Source: Algoriphagus chordae
Lineage (GTDB): Bacteria; Bacteroidota; Bacteroidia; Cytophagales; Cyclobacteriaceae
Direction of reading: 5' to 3'
Assembly: GCF_003254055.1 (NCBI RefSeq)
Contig: NZ_QKZT01000018.1
Location: forward strand, 1-64,000
DNA length: 64,000 nucleotides
In this document: positions 34,584 through 42,547 of the stretch, piece after piece
Layout of the letters: each line of letters opens with the position of its first letter
Position numbering within the stretch: position 1 is the first letter of the stretch
The notes under the pieces: model-generated
The model's database searches: none
Seen by the model: the letters and a program-made list of their open reading frames with translations, nothing else
Told to the model about the DNA's origin: nothing
Translations under genes and position numbers: made by a program

Positions 34584-34620
34584 TACCACCCATTCCAACA
34601 TCTTAGAGGTATGGGTGGTA
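34584..34620 (+). terminator. Hairpin between peptide 1 and propeller 1
   Basis: A 10-bp perfect stem (TACCACCCAT at 34584-34593, complement at 34611-34620) follows the peptide stop by about a dozen bases. The T run after it is weak. It could limit read-through into the propeller gene. Confidence 0.55.
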
Positions 34621-34859
34621 TTATGTTCAAATACATAGACAACCAGAATTCAATAACCATGTAAGCCAAGAAAAAAATTTACAATAAAATGAAATTTCAC
34701 AATCAATTAATGAAATTTCGACTCTCTAATAAAAATGGCAATGAATAAAAATAAAATTTAGATCTAAAAATCAAATATATAAACTTTTGATCTTAAAAAT
34801 AAAACTGCAAGAATATCCCCATAATAATTAATAACCCTAACCAAATTTATAGAAATAAA

Positions 34860-35930
34860 ATGAAATCGCTATCATACTTATATCTTATTATGCTGATTGT
34901 TTTTGGGTGTAATAATAAAAATAATAATATATTCAAAAAAATACAACCCAATAATATAATTTTTGAAAAGACATATGAACTAAAAGGAGAAGAGCTAGAG
35001 ATAGATGCGTTTGTTTCAAATAATTTGATAATATTCGACACACTTATAATCCTAGTAACACCTCAAAGCGAAACATTATATCATGCAATATCAACAAATG
35101 ACTATAATTGGGATAAAAAATTTATACGTAAAGGAGAAGGTCCAAACGAATTTCAAAATGTATTAAAACCTCTTTCTTATGAAAAAAAAGACAATGACCT
35201 CCTACTCACATTTTATGACAAGGCAAGAGAAGGACTCTTTCACTATAATCTAACACAGTCTTTTAATCAAGGAATAGATATTTTTCAAGACACTATTTCA
35301 CTAGGTGAAACTACTGAAATATATCGAGCATATAAAATCACTGATAATAAAGTATTCATTGATAATTTAGACTTTATTAACCTTAACCAAATCTATTCGG
35401 TTTATGAAGATAAAAAAATTATAAGCACTGATACAGCACTAGTTTCAGGCCTTATTAATCAATCAGACTCATATATAATGACCACCATCACTAGCTTTAA
35501 TGAAAACAAACTTAAATATGCTGGTGCCATGATGTTTATGGATCAAATAAATATATATGACATAAATAATCCAAATAATTCTTTAGCAATAACAGCAAAT
35601 AACAACAACAGACCTTCAATCAATGAAGTGTCGAAAACACTTATGCCCTATAAAAATGAATTTTATGTAGACTTAAGGCAAACAGATTCTTACATATTTG
35701 GCCTTTATGCTAACCAAAGCAGAAAAGAATGGGCTACTGGAGATAATCCTGGTGTTATTCACATAATAGACTGGGAAGGTAATCCGATCTGCAAACTTAA
35801 AACAAAAGAAAAACTTATTCATTTTGATATTGACTCTAATAGTAATACACTTTACGGAATGACAGAAAAAGAAGAAATAATTAAGTATAATTTAGATGAA
35901 ATTTCTGAATTGGCTCAATCTGGAAAGTAA
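34860..35930 (+). CDS. 6-bladed beta-propeller lipoprotein, copy 1
   Basis: The 356-residue protein has a lipoprotein signal (MKSLSYLYLIMLIVFGCNNK). The body is rich in beta strands, with the family signature KFIRKGEGPNEFQNVLKPLS near residue 90 and repeated blade ends (YAGAMMFMDQINIYDI, FGLYANQS, HIIDWEGNPICKLKTKE). This is the Bacteroidota 6-bladed propeller family seen next to NVEALA peptides. Base composition is strongly AT-rich compared with neighbours. The last residues overlap the start of the second glycosyltransferase fragment. Confidence 0.75.
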   Translation: MKSLSYLYLIMLIVFGCNNKNNNIFKKIQPNNIIFEKTYELKGEELEIDAFVSNNLIIFDTLIILVTPQSETLYHAISTNDYNWDKKFIRKGEGPNEFQNVLKPLSYEKKDNDLLLTFYDKAREGLFHYNLTQSFNQGIDIFQDTISLGETTEIYRAYKITDNKVFIDNLDFINLNQIYSVYEDKKIISTDTALVSGLINQSDSYIMTTITSFNENKLKYAGAMMFMDQINIYDINNPNNSLAITANNNNRPSINEVSKTLMPYKNEFYVDLRQTDSYIFGLYANQSRKEWATGDNPGVIHIIDWEGNPICKLKTKEKLIHFDIDSNSNTLYGMTEKEEIIKYNLDEISELAQSGK

Positions 35931-36351
35931 TGGCATCACCTCTTTCAGTATTAAACCATTGCGTTTTGCACTGGCAGTAGGGCGGTTCTTTGCATTACTG
36001 GCTTTCGGCTATGGAGTCTATGCGATCAGCATCGTATTCCTCGGCATGACCGTGCCGGGGTGGGCATCGCTAATAGCAAGTATTGTATTCCTATCCGGAA
36101 TACAGCTACTAGTCCTAGGAGTCATAGGCGAATACATAGGCAAAATGTATATGGAACTTAAGCAGCGACCTGCTTATCTTATTGCAAAAACCAATATTAC
36201 CGCTCCTACTGATACACCGAAAGAAGGAGGCAATTTAGTAAAACCAATAAACCTGCTTTCCGGTAGGCAAGGAAGGAGGTCGGCCATGGCTCGAGAACAA
36301 CATAATGATTTTTCTTGTGCTGCCGATCACAGTAAAAGAAAGCGTAGGTGA
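35896..36351 (+). pseudogene. C-terminal fragment of a GtrB/DPM1-like glycosyltransferase, copy 2
   Basis: The homology begins NGITSFSIKPLRFALAVGRF at 35929, overlaps the propeller 1 stop, and contains the same GMTVPGWASLIASIVFLSGI and EYIGKMYMELKQRPAYLIAK segments as copy 1. The end is longer because the TGA of copy 1 is CGA here; it adds about 20 unrelated residues. The N-terminal catalytic domain is absent. The only ATG (35896) lies inside the propeller gene. Confidence 0.78.
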
Positions 36352-36404
36352 AAACGAAAATTCATACCAACAAAAACAAATTCTTATATTAAACTCTTAG
36401 AAAC

Positions 36405-36695
36405 ATGAATACAAAATTAAATAGATTAGTAAAAACAGCCGCTATAGGGATATTCTTTATGGCACTACTAATGAATGTGAAGTTAAGTCTTACAGATCCT
36501 TTTCTCACAATTAGCAATGATGCGCTAGCTCAGACAAGTAGCTCATCTAGCGGCGGAGGAATAACTTGTCCTGCATGGGGTACAAATTACGGGAGTTGCC
36601 ATAAAAGAAGCTTTAATTATTATGATGATGGAAATGGTCATATAGTTTTGACTTCATACTGTTATTGGACTGGATATCAAAACGATTTTTGTTAA
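36405..36695 (+). CDS. Small exported four-cysteine peptide, NVEALA-like leader, copy 2
   Basis: The 96-residue product starts MNTKLNRLVKTAAIGIFFMA, then LLMNVKLSLTDPFLTISNDA and LAQTS. After an expected cut before Q43 the mature peptide is about 54 residues, opening with a Ser/Gly run, with Cys at TC, SC, YC and the final C. It shares no sequence with peptide 1 beyond the QTSS start. Leader identity is roughly two thirds by eye. It is followed by two strong hairpins and a propeller gene. Confidence 0.68.
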   Translation: MNTKLNRLVKTAAIGIFFMALLMNVKLSLTDPFLTISNDALAQTSSSSSGGGITCPAWGTNYGSCHKRSFNYYDDGNGHIVLTSYCYWTGYQNDFC

Positions 36696-36730
36696 TCTAA
36701 ATAAATACTAGGTAAATTCTATCAAATAAC

Positions 36731-36776
36731 AAAATTTACTTAATATTAAAAAGTAATTCAATATTAAGTAAATTTT
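36731..36776 (+). terminator. Hairpin 1 between peptide 2 and propeller 2
   Basis: A 17-bp perfect AT-rich stem (AAAATTTACTTAATATT at 36731-36747, complement 36760-36776) with a 12-base loop, ending in TTTT. Confidence 0.65.
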
Positions 36777-36790
36777 AATATAATAAAAAA

Positions 36791-36824
36791 ATTTCACCTT
36801 CCTTAATATTAGGGAAGGTGAAAT
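36791..36824 (+). terminator. Hairpin 2 just before propeller 2
   Basis: A 12-bp perfect stem (ATTTCACCTTCC at 36791-36802, complement 36813-36824) ends 14 bases before the propeller ATG. It could be a second terminator or block the start region. Confidence 0.6.
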
Positions 36825-36838
36825 AAAAACAAAAACGT

Positions 36839-37960
36839 ATGAGAAGACTTAAAATAATTATTATTTCTATTATTCTCTATTCTTGTGGTGAATTAAATAA
36901 TGATAAAAATTTAGAAACCCGAATTACGGTTAATACAGAAAATCCAACAACAAATAACGATGAAATTTTCTCCTCAATAACTTTGACTCCCTTGGAGACA
37001 ATAGATGAGTCATTAATAATAAAAATAAACAAATTAATCACTCACAAACAGTTATACATAATTCTTGATGAAGCACAAAATTCAATACTTATTTTTAACA
37101 CAGAAGGGAAATTCTTATACAAGATTGCTAAAGAAGGCCAAGGACCAGGAGAATATGGAAGAATATCAGACATCATAATAAACCCCCATAAAGAACAACT
37201 AGAAATACTTTCTCCAAATGGAATTGTAAACATTTATTCAATTAAAGGAGAGTGGATTGAAGACTATGAAATTCCTGAATTTAGAAGTACCCACCTAATG
37301 GAATTAGTTGATCCAGATATTAGGGCAATTTACAGCAAAGATTCTAGATTGGACAATAACTTGAGTTTGTATTCTAAAAGCCAAAATAAAATAATCTTTA
37401 CTGCACATACAGAGACTTCAATATTTGAAAACATATCAATATCACTTTTTAGGAGTCCTCTAAAAGGATCTGGTGATAACCTAATATTTTGCACTCCTTT
37501 TACAAATGAGATATATAAATTATCAAGAGAAGGAATGAGTTTAATACATTCTTGGGATTTCGGGCAATACACACCAAATTTTGAAGAACACTCTTCACTT
37601 ATTCAAGCTGATGAAAATCAAATTTTTGATAAGTTCAAAAATGAGGTCGGAAAAACATTCATTTCATTTTCAAATTATGAAGAGAATGAACAGTATATAT
37701 TTGCACATTTCATGTATAAAGGTGGAGTCCAAACAATTATTTTCTCAAAGAAATTAGACAGATTTGTTACATTAAAATCATTTCCCTATGGGATAACCGA
37801 AATTTTAGATAACACCATTCAAGTAGTTTGTGATCCAGAATATATACAGACATATGTAAATAATGATTCATTTACGAATAATGAAATACCAACTTTAAGG
37901 ACAATTAGCAAAAATGACAACCCTATTATTCTCAAATATAAGTTAAAGGATTCTATCTAA
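36839..37960 (+). CDS. 6-bladed beta-propeller protein, exported, copy 2
   Basis: The 373-residue product has a short lipoprotein signal (MRRLKIIIISIILYSCGELN). It has the same family signature as copy 1, KIAKEGQGPGEYGRISDIII, followed by a blade repeat (LEILSPNGIVNIYSIKGEWI) and a strand-rich body. It is AT-rich like copy 1 but clearly diverged, so the two cassettes are old duplicates or were acquired separately. The role is unknown; a surface receptor or export partner for the neighbouring peptide is conjecture. Confidence 0.75.
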   Translation: MRRLKIIIISIILYSCGELNNDKNLETRITVNTENPTTNNDEIFSSITLTPLETIDESLIIKINKLITHKQLYIILDEAQNSILIFNTEGKFLYKIAKEGQGPGEYGRISDIIINPHKEQLEILSPNGIVNIYSIKGEWIEDYEIPEFRSTHLMELVDPDIRAIYSKDSRLDNNLSLYSKSQNKIIFTAHTETSIFENISISLFRSPLKGSGDNLIFCTPFTNEIYKLSREGMSLIHSWDFGQYTPNFEEHSSLIQADENQIFDKFKNEVGKTFISFSNYEENEQYIFAHFMYKGGVQTIIFSKKLDRFVTLKSFPYGITEILDNTIQVVCDPEYIQTYVNNDSFTNNEIPTLRTISKNDNPIILKYKLKDSI

Positions 37961-38050
37961 TGATATCAATTAAATACTTAGTTTATCGGGCACTATTCAC
38001 TTCGTAATTAAACTATTTAAAATATTCTTTATAGAGGTGACCATTTAAGC

Positions 38051-38394
38051 TCATATCAAATTCTGGATATATAATTTTTCAGCCTTAACCATTCTGGTGA
38101 TCAGATTATGGAAAATGGTCTCTTTACTCTGTAATCGATTTATCCTGTAGGAGAATTCACTTAGATAGCAATCAATTGTCTCTTGCTGATCCAAGAATAA
38201 GTGGTTCACAGCCATGTTTTCACTTTGTGGATCATGGTGTGAATAGCTTTGAAATTCAAGTCCAACTCATTATGGACTTGCTTAATAGTGTACTCTTTGC
38301 TGATAGTACGATATCCTTTCCATTCGTCAGTGATCACTTGGGCTATTCTGTCAATGTGTTGATCAAAGGTCATTCGAAGCGACTTCGCTGAAAA
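38051..38394 (-). pseudogene. IS1595 (ISXO2-like) transposase remnant
   Basis: Read on the minus strand, TDEWKGYRTISKEY, IHTMIHKVKTWL (stop), and then CYLSEFSYRINRLQSKETIF, HNLITRM follow the ISXO2-like C-terminal order: catalytic Asp in TDEW, then the EFSYRINR motif. An in-frame TGA after KTWL interrupts it, and the N-terminal half is missing. It marks the right edge of the AT-rich island. The spacer 37961-38551 has nothing else except a hairpin at 38475. Confidence 0.72.
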
Positions 38395-38474
38395 ACTCTG
38401 TCAGAGCAGGCTCTTGGTCAAAATGTTTATTCCCAAGGAAAGTCCCTAAATTTTAGATTCTCTCCAAAAAAAAA

Positions 38475-38498
38475 GAGCCCCCGAATGATCGGAGGCTC
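38475..38498 (-). terminator. Hairpin with poly-T on the minus strand
   Basis: GAGCCCCCG (38475-38483) pairs with CGGAGGCTC (38490-38498), one mismatch. Nine A on the left give a T9 run on the minus strand. No minus-strand gene lies directly upstream, so it may be a relic or guard against read-through from the IS remnant. Confidence 0.5.
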
Positions 38499-38551
38499 CT
38501 GCAAGCAAAGATGGAAGATTATATTACACCTAAAATTACCAATTTTAACGA

Positions 38552-39283
38552 ATGATAAAAATCTTCCACGTATTATTTACCATTTACTCCATCCTGCTTT
38601 TCTTCACGTTGCTCATGATTCTTGGGCTCTTTATCGTAATTCCCTTGAGCATCAGCCCAGCCGGAGGAAAATTCTCCTTTTTCTTATTTCGCGTTTGGGC
38701 AAGGCTCTGGTCCTTTGGATCAGGAATTCGTTATGAATTCCAGGGTAGAGAATTCATCGATCGTAGCCAGCCTTACATTTTTGTGTTCAACCATCGCTCC
38801 TTCCTGGATGCTGCTATTATCCCACTCGCTATTCCAAAGCAAGTACGAGCACTCGGAAAGAAAGAATTGTCCAAAATCCCATTCTTTGGATGGGTAGTAG
38901 GCAAAGTCGCGATCTGGGTAGATAGAACTGATGCTGAATCAAGGCGAAAAAGTATAGCTCGATTGGTGACTTTTCTAAATCAGGGGATCTCAACTGTGGT
39001 AGCTCCTGAGGGTACTCGAAATGACAGTGACGCTATCCTATTGCCATTCAAGTCTGGTGCTTTTCGCCTTGCCGTAGAAACAGGCATTCCCATCCTGCCG
39101 ATAGCAGTAATCGGAGCAAACAAGATCATGAAAAAGGGATCGCTAATGATCAGGCCAGGAAAAATCAAAATTTACTTTTCTAAGCCTATCGCAGCTCCAG
39201 CTGCATCGGAAACCGCCGTAACAGAGCTTTCGGAGAAATGCCGGTCGAGACTGGAATTGCTATTAATGGAACATGAAAAATAG
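38552..39283 (+). CDS. plsC: 1-acyl-sn-glycerol-3-phosphate acyltransferase (PlsC family)
   Basis: The 243-residue protein has an N-terminal membrane helix, then the four acyltransferase blocks: FNHRSFLDAAII (HxxxxD), a FFGWVVGKVAIWVDR block, VAPEGTRNDS, and the later IPILPIAVIGANKIMKKGS region. It adds the second acyl chain in phospholipid synthesis. The start MIKIFHVLFTIYSIL suits the membrane helix. Confidence 0.93.
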   Translation: MIKIFHVLFTIYSILLFFTLLMILGLFIVIPLSISPAGGKFSFFLFRVWARLWSFGSGIRYEFQGREFIDRSQPYIFVFNHRSFLDAAIIPLAIPKQVRALGKKELSKIPFFGWVVGKVAIWVDRTDAESRRKSIARLVTFLNQGISTVVAPEGTRNDSDAILLPFKSGAFRLAVETGIPILPIAVIGANKIMKKGSLMIRPGKIKIYFSKPIAAPAASETAVTELSEKCRSRLELLLMEHEK

Positions 39284-39337
39284 TAAGTGTAGCAGTCAAT
39301 AAATCCCTGCTAACTCCTGATTATTTGATGTTTTTTT

Positions 39338-40573
39338 ATGGCGAAAAATAAACTTTCTCCAAGCTATTTTTTTAATCAAAAAATTCAGTTCATTTGCCAA
39401 ATTTCTCCAAATAAAAGGCAGACTAACTTGAACTTAAACCACTGGATTACTCGCTGCAGCAAGAGCCTTACTGTCCTAGGCTTGTTACTATTTACGTTAG
39501 GATTTCTCCATCAGGTAAGTGCCCAAAGAAGACCTGATCACATCACCCTTAATGATTCTGCCTATACTGAGGGCTATATTAAAATCAACAATTCCAATCC
39601 CCTAAAAAGTGTTTTTTTCAAGTGGAAAAAGAAAGATGCTTACCAAGAATATTCTATCAAGGAAGTCTCTGAATTTTATGAAAACCATAGAAACTATCAG
39701 AGAAAAACCTTTGACTACAAGGGTGAAAAGGTCACAGTCTTTTTAGAAAAGCTCGTGTATGAAAATAAGGATATCTCCGTATACAAATGGATAGATAAAA
39801 GAGGACTGTTTTTTATTGAAAAAGAGAATGGCATGTCCCTACTAGGTGAAGATTTCAAAGAAGAAATTTCCATCAGACTAAACAACCCCAACCTTGATCC
39901 ATTATTGGAAATTTCCAAGCTGAATTACAACAGCTTAACTTATTTGCTAACGGTAGCGAACAACACTACTGAACCGCAGACATTCAGCCGGTTTTTCAGA
40001 ATAACACCACAGGTAGGCATATCTTTTTCGTCTCATCAACTCACAATACCCAATCAGAACTCAGTAGGAAAGCTCAGTGGTACTGCCACCAATTTGAGTT
40101 TGAATTTTGAATTCCTTCCCAGCTACAAGCGAAACCTTTCTCTAAATCTCACACCGGCATTTTCTTCTGGATATGCTTCTGGCTTCAATTCATATAAGGA
40201 AGGTGAATCGAGATTTGAAACTGACCTTCAATTCGACTATACAATTATTCAATTACCCATGGCGGCTAAGTATTACATAGAAATGAGGCCTAATAAATAT
40301 AGGGCCTTCGTAGAAATGGGATATTCTTGGTCTTCGATGAAAGCTAACAATGGAAAAATGGATATAGCGGAATTCAGAGAGAACATCATTGCCACAGGTT
40401 TCAAAGAATTTGATCCTTCGTCACCCTATTATGGATTCAATGCAGGTGTAGGTTTGGACAAATCCCTAAAAAAAACACGAGCTATCACGATTGGAATGAA
40501 GTACTCATCCCTGCGGAACAAGAACTCCGATAAAATGAATCAGCTAACTCCCTACATCGGTTTTAAATTTTAA
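39338..40573 (+). CDS. Outer-membrane beta-barrel protein with N-terminal domain
   Basis: The 411-residue protein has an unusually long region before its signal core (VLGLLLFTLGFLHQVSAQ, cleavage near residue 63). If the true start is one of the later in-frame codons, the front 30-40 residues would be lost. A soluble domain of about 150 residues precedes an outer-membrane barrel (SLNFEFLPSYKRNLSLNLTP, AMAAKYYIEMRPNKYRAFVE-like strands) that ends in Phe (TPYIGFKF), the usual last residue of a barrel. The downstream lipoprotein gene starts 6 bases later, so they form an operon. Confidence 0.72.
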   Translation: MAKNKLSPSYFFNQKIQFICQISPNKRQTNLNLNHWITRCSKSLTVLGLLLFTLGFLHQVSAQRRPDHITLNDSAYTEGYIKINNSNPLKSVFFKWKKKDAYQEYSIKEVSEFYENHRNYQRKTFDYKGEKVTVFLEKLVYENKDISVYKWIDKRGLFFIEKENGMSLLGEDFKEEISIRLNNPNLDPLLEISKLNYNSLTYLLTVANNTTEPQTFSRFFRITPQVGISFSSHQLTIPNQNSVGKLSGTATNLSLNFEFLPSYKRNLSLNLTPAFSSGYASGFNSYKEGESRFETDLQFDYTIIQLPMAAKYYIEMRPNKYRAFVEMGYSWSSMKANNGKMDIAEFRENIIATGFKEFDPSSPYYGFNAGVGLDKSLKKTRAITIGMKYSSLRNKNSDKMNQLTPYIGFKF

Positions 40574-40578
40574 TCAAC

Positions 40579-41571
40579 ATGAAATATCTTCACTTATTAT
40601 ATCTCGCTTTGGGGAGTATTTTATTGGTGGCATGCCAAAATGACGAAGGATTTACACCAAGAAGCTATCCATTTATTTTAACAAATGGTGTAAATCTGAT
40701 CGATGAAACTGGAGCTACTTTTGATTTTGAAATCAAAGATTGGGGAATAGGACAAATTACGAGTTATGGAATAGAATTTTTGGAAACCGAACTAGCTGAC
40801 AATAAATACTCCGAGGGTGAATATTATCTCCGAGAAATAAAAGGCAAGCCTGAAGGAGCTCAGGTGTCAGTCAAAATATCAAGTGACCTTATCGATAACA
40901 CAGAATATATTGCCTATCCCTTTGTGAAAACAGTTTCTTCTAAAATCACAGGGAAATCAATTCGGTTTAGGGCAAAAGGCTCCTCAAATCCTCAGATTTT
41001 AAAGGTAACGAAAAGTACCTTGGGCCTGAATATGTCCTTTACTATAACGGGGAAAGACTTCAGTAGTAAAAAAGAATGGAATCAAGTCTTGGTTTCAGGA
41101 ACTGAAAAATACTTTAGCTATAAAGTGAGTTACGCTTCAACAGATTCACTTGTCGTAGGGGTTTATCCTATTACTTATTGGGAAGGAAGCATAGCCGAAA
41201 AGTTTGATTTAAATGTGCAAACTCACGGTCTAACCGCAAATCTGCCTTCACATTTCAATATAGAATATCCAAGAATCCTCTCAATAAGTACCTTGGAAGT
41301 AGTTCCTGGTGATGAAATAACTATTACAACTAACCTTGAAAACGATTCTCAATTCATGTATTTGACGGTAAACAATATCGATGGCTGGAATGTGAATTAT
41401 CTAACTATACTCTTGGAAAAAATTGAAAATAATAAGTATCGATGCATCATGCCCGAATTCCCGGCGGGTAACTATAGAATTGGACTTTACTCAGGTTATG
41501 AAATCGATGAAACAGCTGCTGGGCTCTTTCACATTTATTTCGAGGATAACCTGGAAGTACTTTCGAAATAG
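40579..41571 (+). CDS. Lipoprotein with IPT/TIG-like domains
   Basis: The 330-residue protein has a lipobox signal (MKYLHLLYLALGSILLVACQ). It is built of beta-sandwich stretches: NPQILKVTKSTLGLNMSFTI is the start of an IPT/TIG-like repeat, and PRILSISTLEVVPGDEITIT another. The gene follows the barrel gene by 6 bases; the two proteins could act together at the outer membrane. No specific role recognised. Confidence 0.7.
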   Translation: MKYLHLLYLALGSILLVACQNDEGFTPRSYPFILTNGVNLIDETGATFDFEIKDWGIGQITSYGIEFLETELADNKYSEGEYYLREIKGKPEGAQVSVKISSDLIDNTEYIAYPFVKTVSSKITGKSIRFRAKGSSNPQILKVTKSTLGLNMSFTITGKDFSSKKEWNQVLVSGTEKYFSYKVSYASTDSLVVGVYPITYWEGSIAEKFDLNVQTHGLTANLPSHFNIEYPRILSISTLEVVPGDEITITTNLENDSQFMYLTVNNIDGWNVNYLTILLEKIENNKYRCIMPEFPAGNYRIGLYSGYEIDETAAGLFHIYFEDNLEVLSK

Positions 41572-41599
41572 CTTGTGCACCAAGTGTTCTAAGGCCTTT

Positions 41600-41730
41600 T
41601 TAAGGCTTCAGTTTTATCTCCAGCATTTTCCCCAAAGCCAGTAGGATTTCAACCATGGAGAAAGGATTTAAAGTATAAAACCCTTTTTCCAATTCAGCCA
41701 ATTTACTATTCGTTGTACAAGTTCTACCTT
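41600..41730 (-). pseudogene. Possible remnant of an XRE-type HTH gene, C-terminal end only
   Basis: The minus frame reads SKLAELEKGFYTLNPFSMVE, then ILLALGKMLEIKLKP before a stop, like the last helices of an XRE/HipB repressor (SKLENGKxNPSxxxLxxIAxALG). No upstream HTH part or start is visible. It could be chance. Confidence 0.3.
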
Positions 41731-42384
41731 TTACAAATGAATAACATTGTCCTTCGGGTCTTCTACAGCATCTATAGTCAGTTCTTCGAAAAGAATATAT
41801 ACTGCCAGATAAGTCATCGGAATAGTAATGAATAAGCCTACTATTAGGCATAGAAATCCTGCAATATTCAGCGCTATTAGAGCCAGTCCAAACAAAAAGA
41901 ACTTCAGCCAGTTGGTATGTACCATTCTGCGACTAAGCTCCATGGAAGTCCAGAAATCAAATCCTCCAAAAATCACAAACAACAAGGCGAACATGTAACC
42001 CACCAGCAGGTAAACGCCTGGAATAATCAAGAGAATAATCCCTCCCACGATGAGAATGGAACTGATCAGATTTGTAGAAATAAGATTCCACCAGTACTTA
42101 AATCCATCAAAATAATTCTGAAATTCAATATATTCTTCTTGTGTCTGCCGGTTTGCCATAAAGTAATACCCGCAAACTAATGGAGGCGCCAAAAAGATGG
42201 TGTACAAAAACGTGTAATCTGGAAGATATAAAGTAAAAGCTGCCTGTATTGCCCCAATCAACACCATAAAACCAATGTGGAACATTGCCCGGGATTTAAA
42301 CATCTCCCAGGCCTTACTAAGTATTACTCCAATATTGAAATCTACTCCCGAATTTATGATTCGCTGAATTTTTTGCTGATCCAT
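41731..42384 (-). CDS. Integral membrane protein, DUF975/glycerophosphoryl-type helical bundle
   Basis: The 217-residue protein has about five membrane helices, including GGIILLIIPGVYLLVGYMFA, LLFVIFGGFDFWTSMELSRR, MVHTNWLKFF, LFGLALIALNIAGFLCLIVG and LFITIPMTYLAVYILFEEL. The WxxMExSRRM motif before a helix and the IPGVY loop are typical of DUF975-like membrane proteins of unknown role. I start at the ATG at 42384 (MDQQKIQRIINSG) since the frame upstream is T-run derived. Single gene. Confidence 0.7.
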   Translation of the reverse strand: MDQQKIQRIINSGVDFNIGVILSKAWEMFKSRAMFHIGFMVLIGAIQAAFTLYLPDYTFLYTIFLAPPLVCGYYFMANRQTQEEYIEFQNYFDGFKYWWNLISTNLISSILIVGGIILLIIPGVYLLVGYMFALLFVIFGGFDFWTSMELSRRMVHTNWLKFFLFGLALIALNIAGFLCLIVGLFITIPMTYLAVYILFEELTIDAVEDPKDNVIHL

Positions 42385-42463
42385 TTTTTTTTTTGTATTC
42401 AGCTTTTTGCCAGTAAAGGGCATAAAGCTATATAAAATCTGGTAAACACTAAGTTCAGGTTAC

Positions 42464-42488
42464 TTCGGTCACCTGTCTTCGGTCTTCC
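42464..42488. repeat. CTTCGGTC-family repeat, single arm
   Basis: CTTCGGTCACCTGTCTTCGG followed by TCTTCC matches one arm of the palindromes near glsA and hisH. The other arm is missing. Confidence 0.5.
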
Positions 42489-42547
42489 AGCCTCTAAACC
42501 AAGGAAATTGAGGGTTCTGGCATCATACCCGATTAATAATGGTAATA

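Noticed and set aside
41600..41851. 83-codon minus frame as a complete gene
   Set aside because: It overlaps the end of the 41731-42384 membrane gene, starts without a plausible N-terminus, and only its last 35 residues resemble an HTH protein. Listed as a weak remnant.
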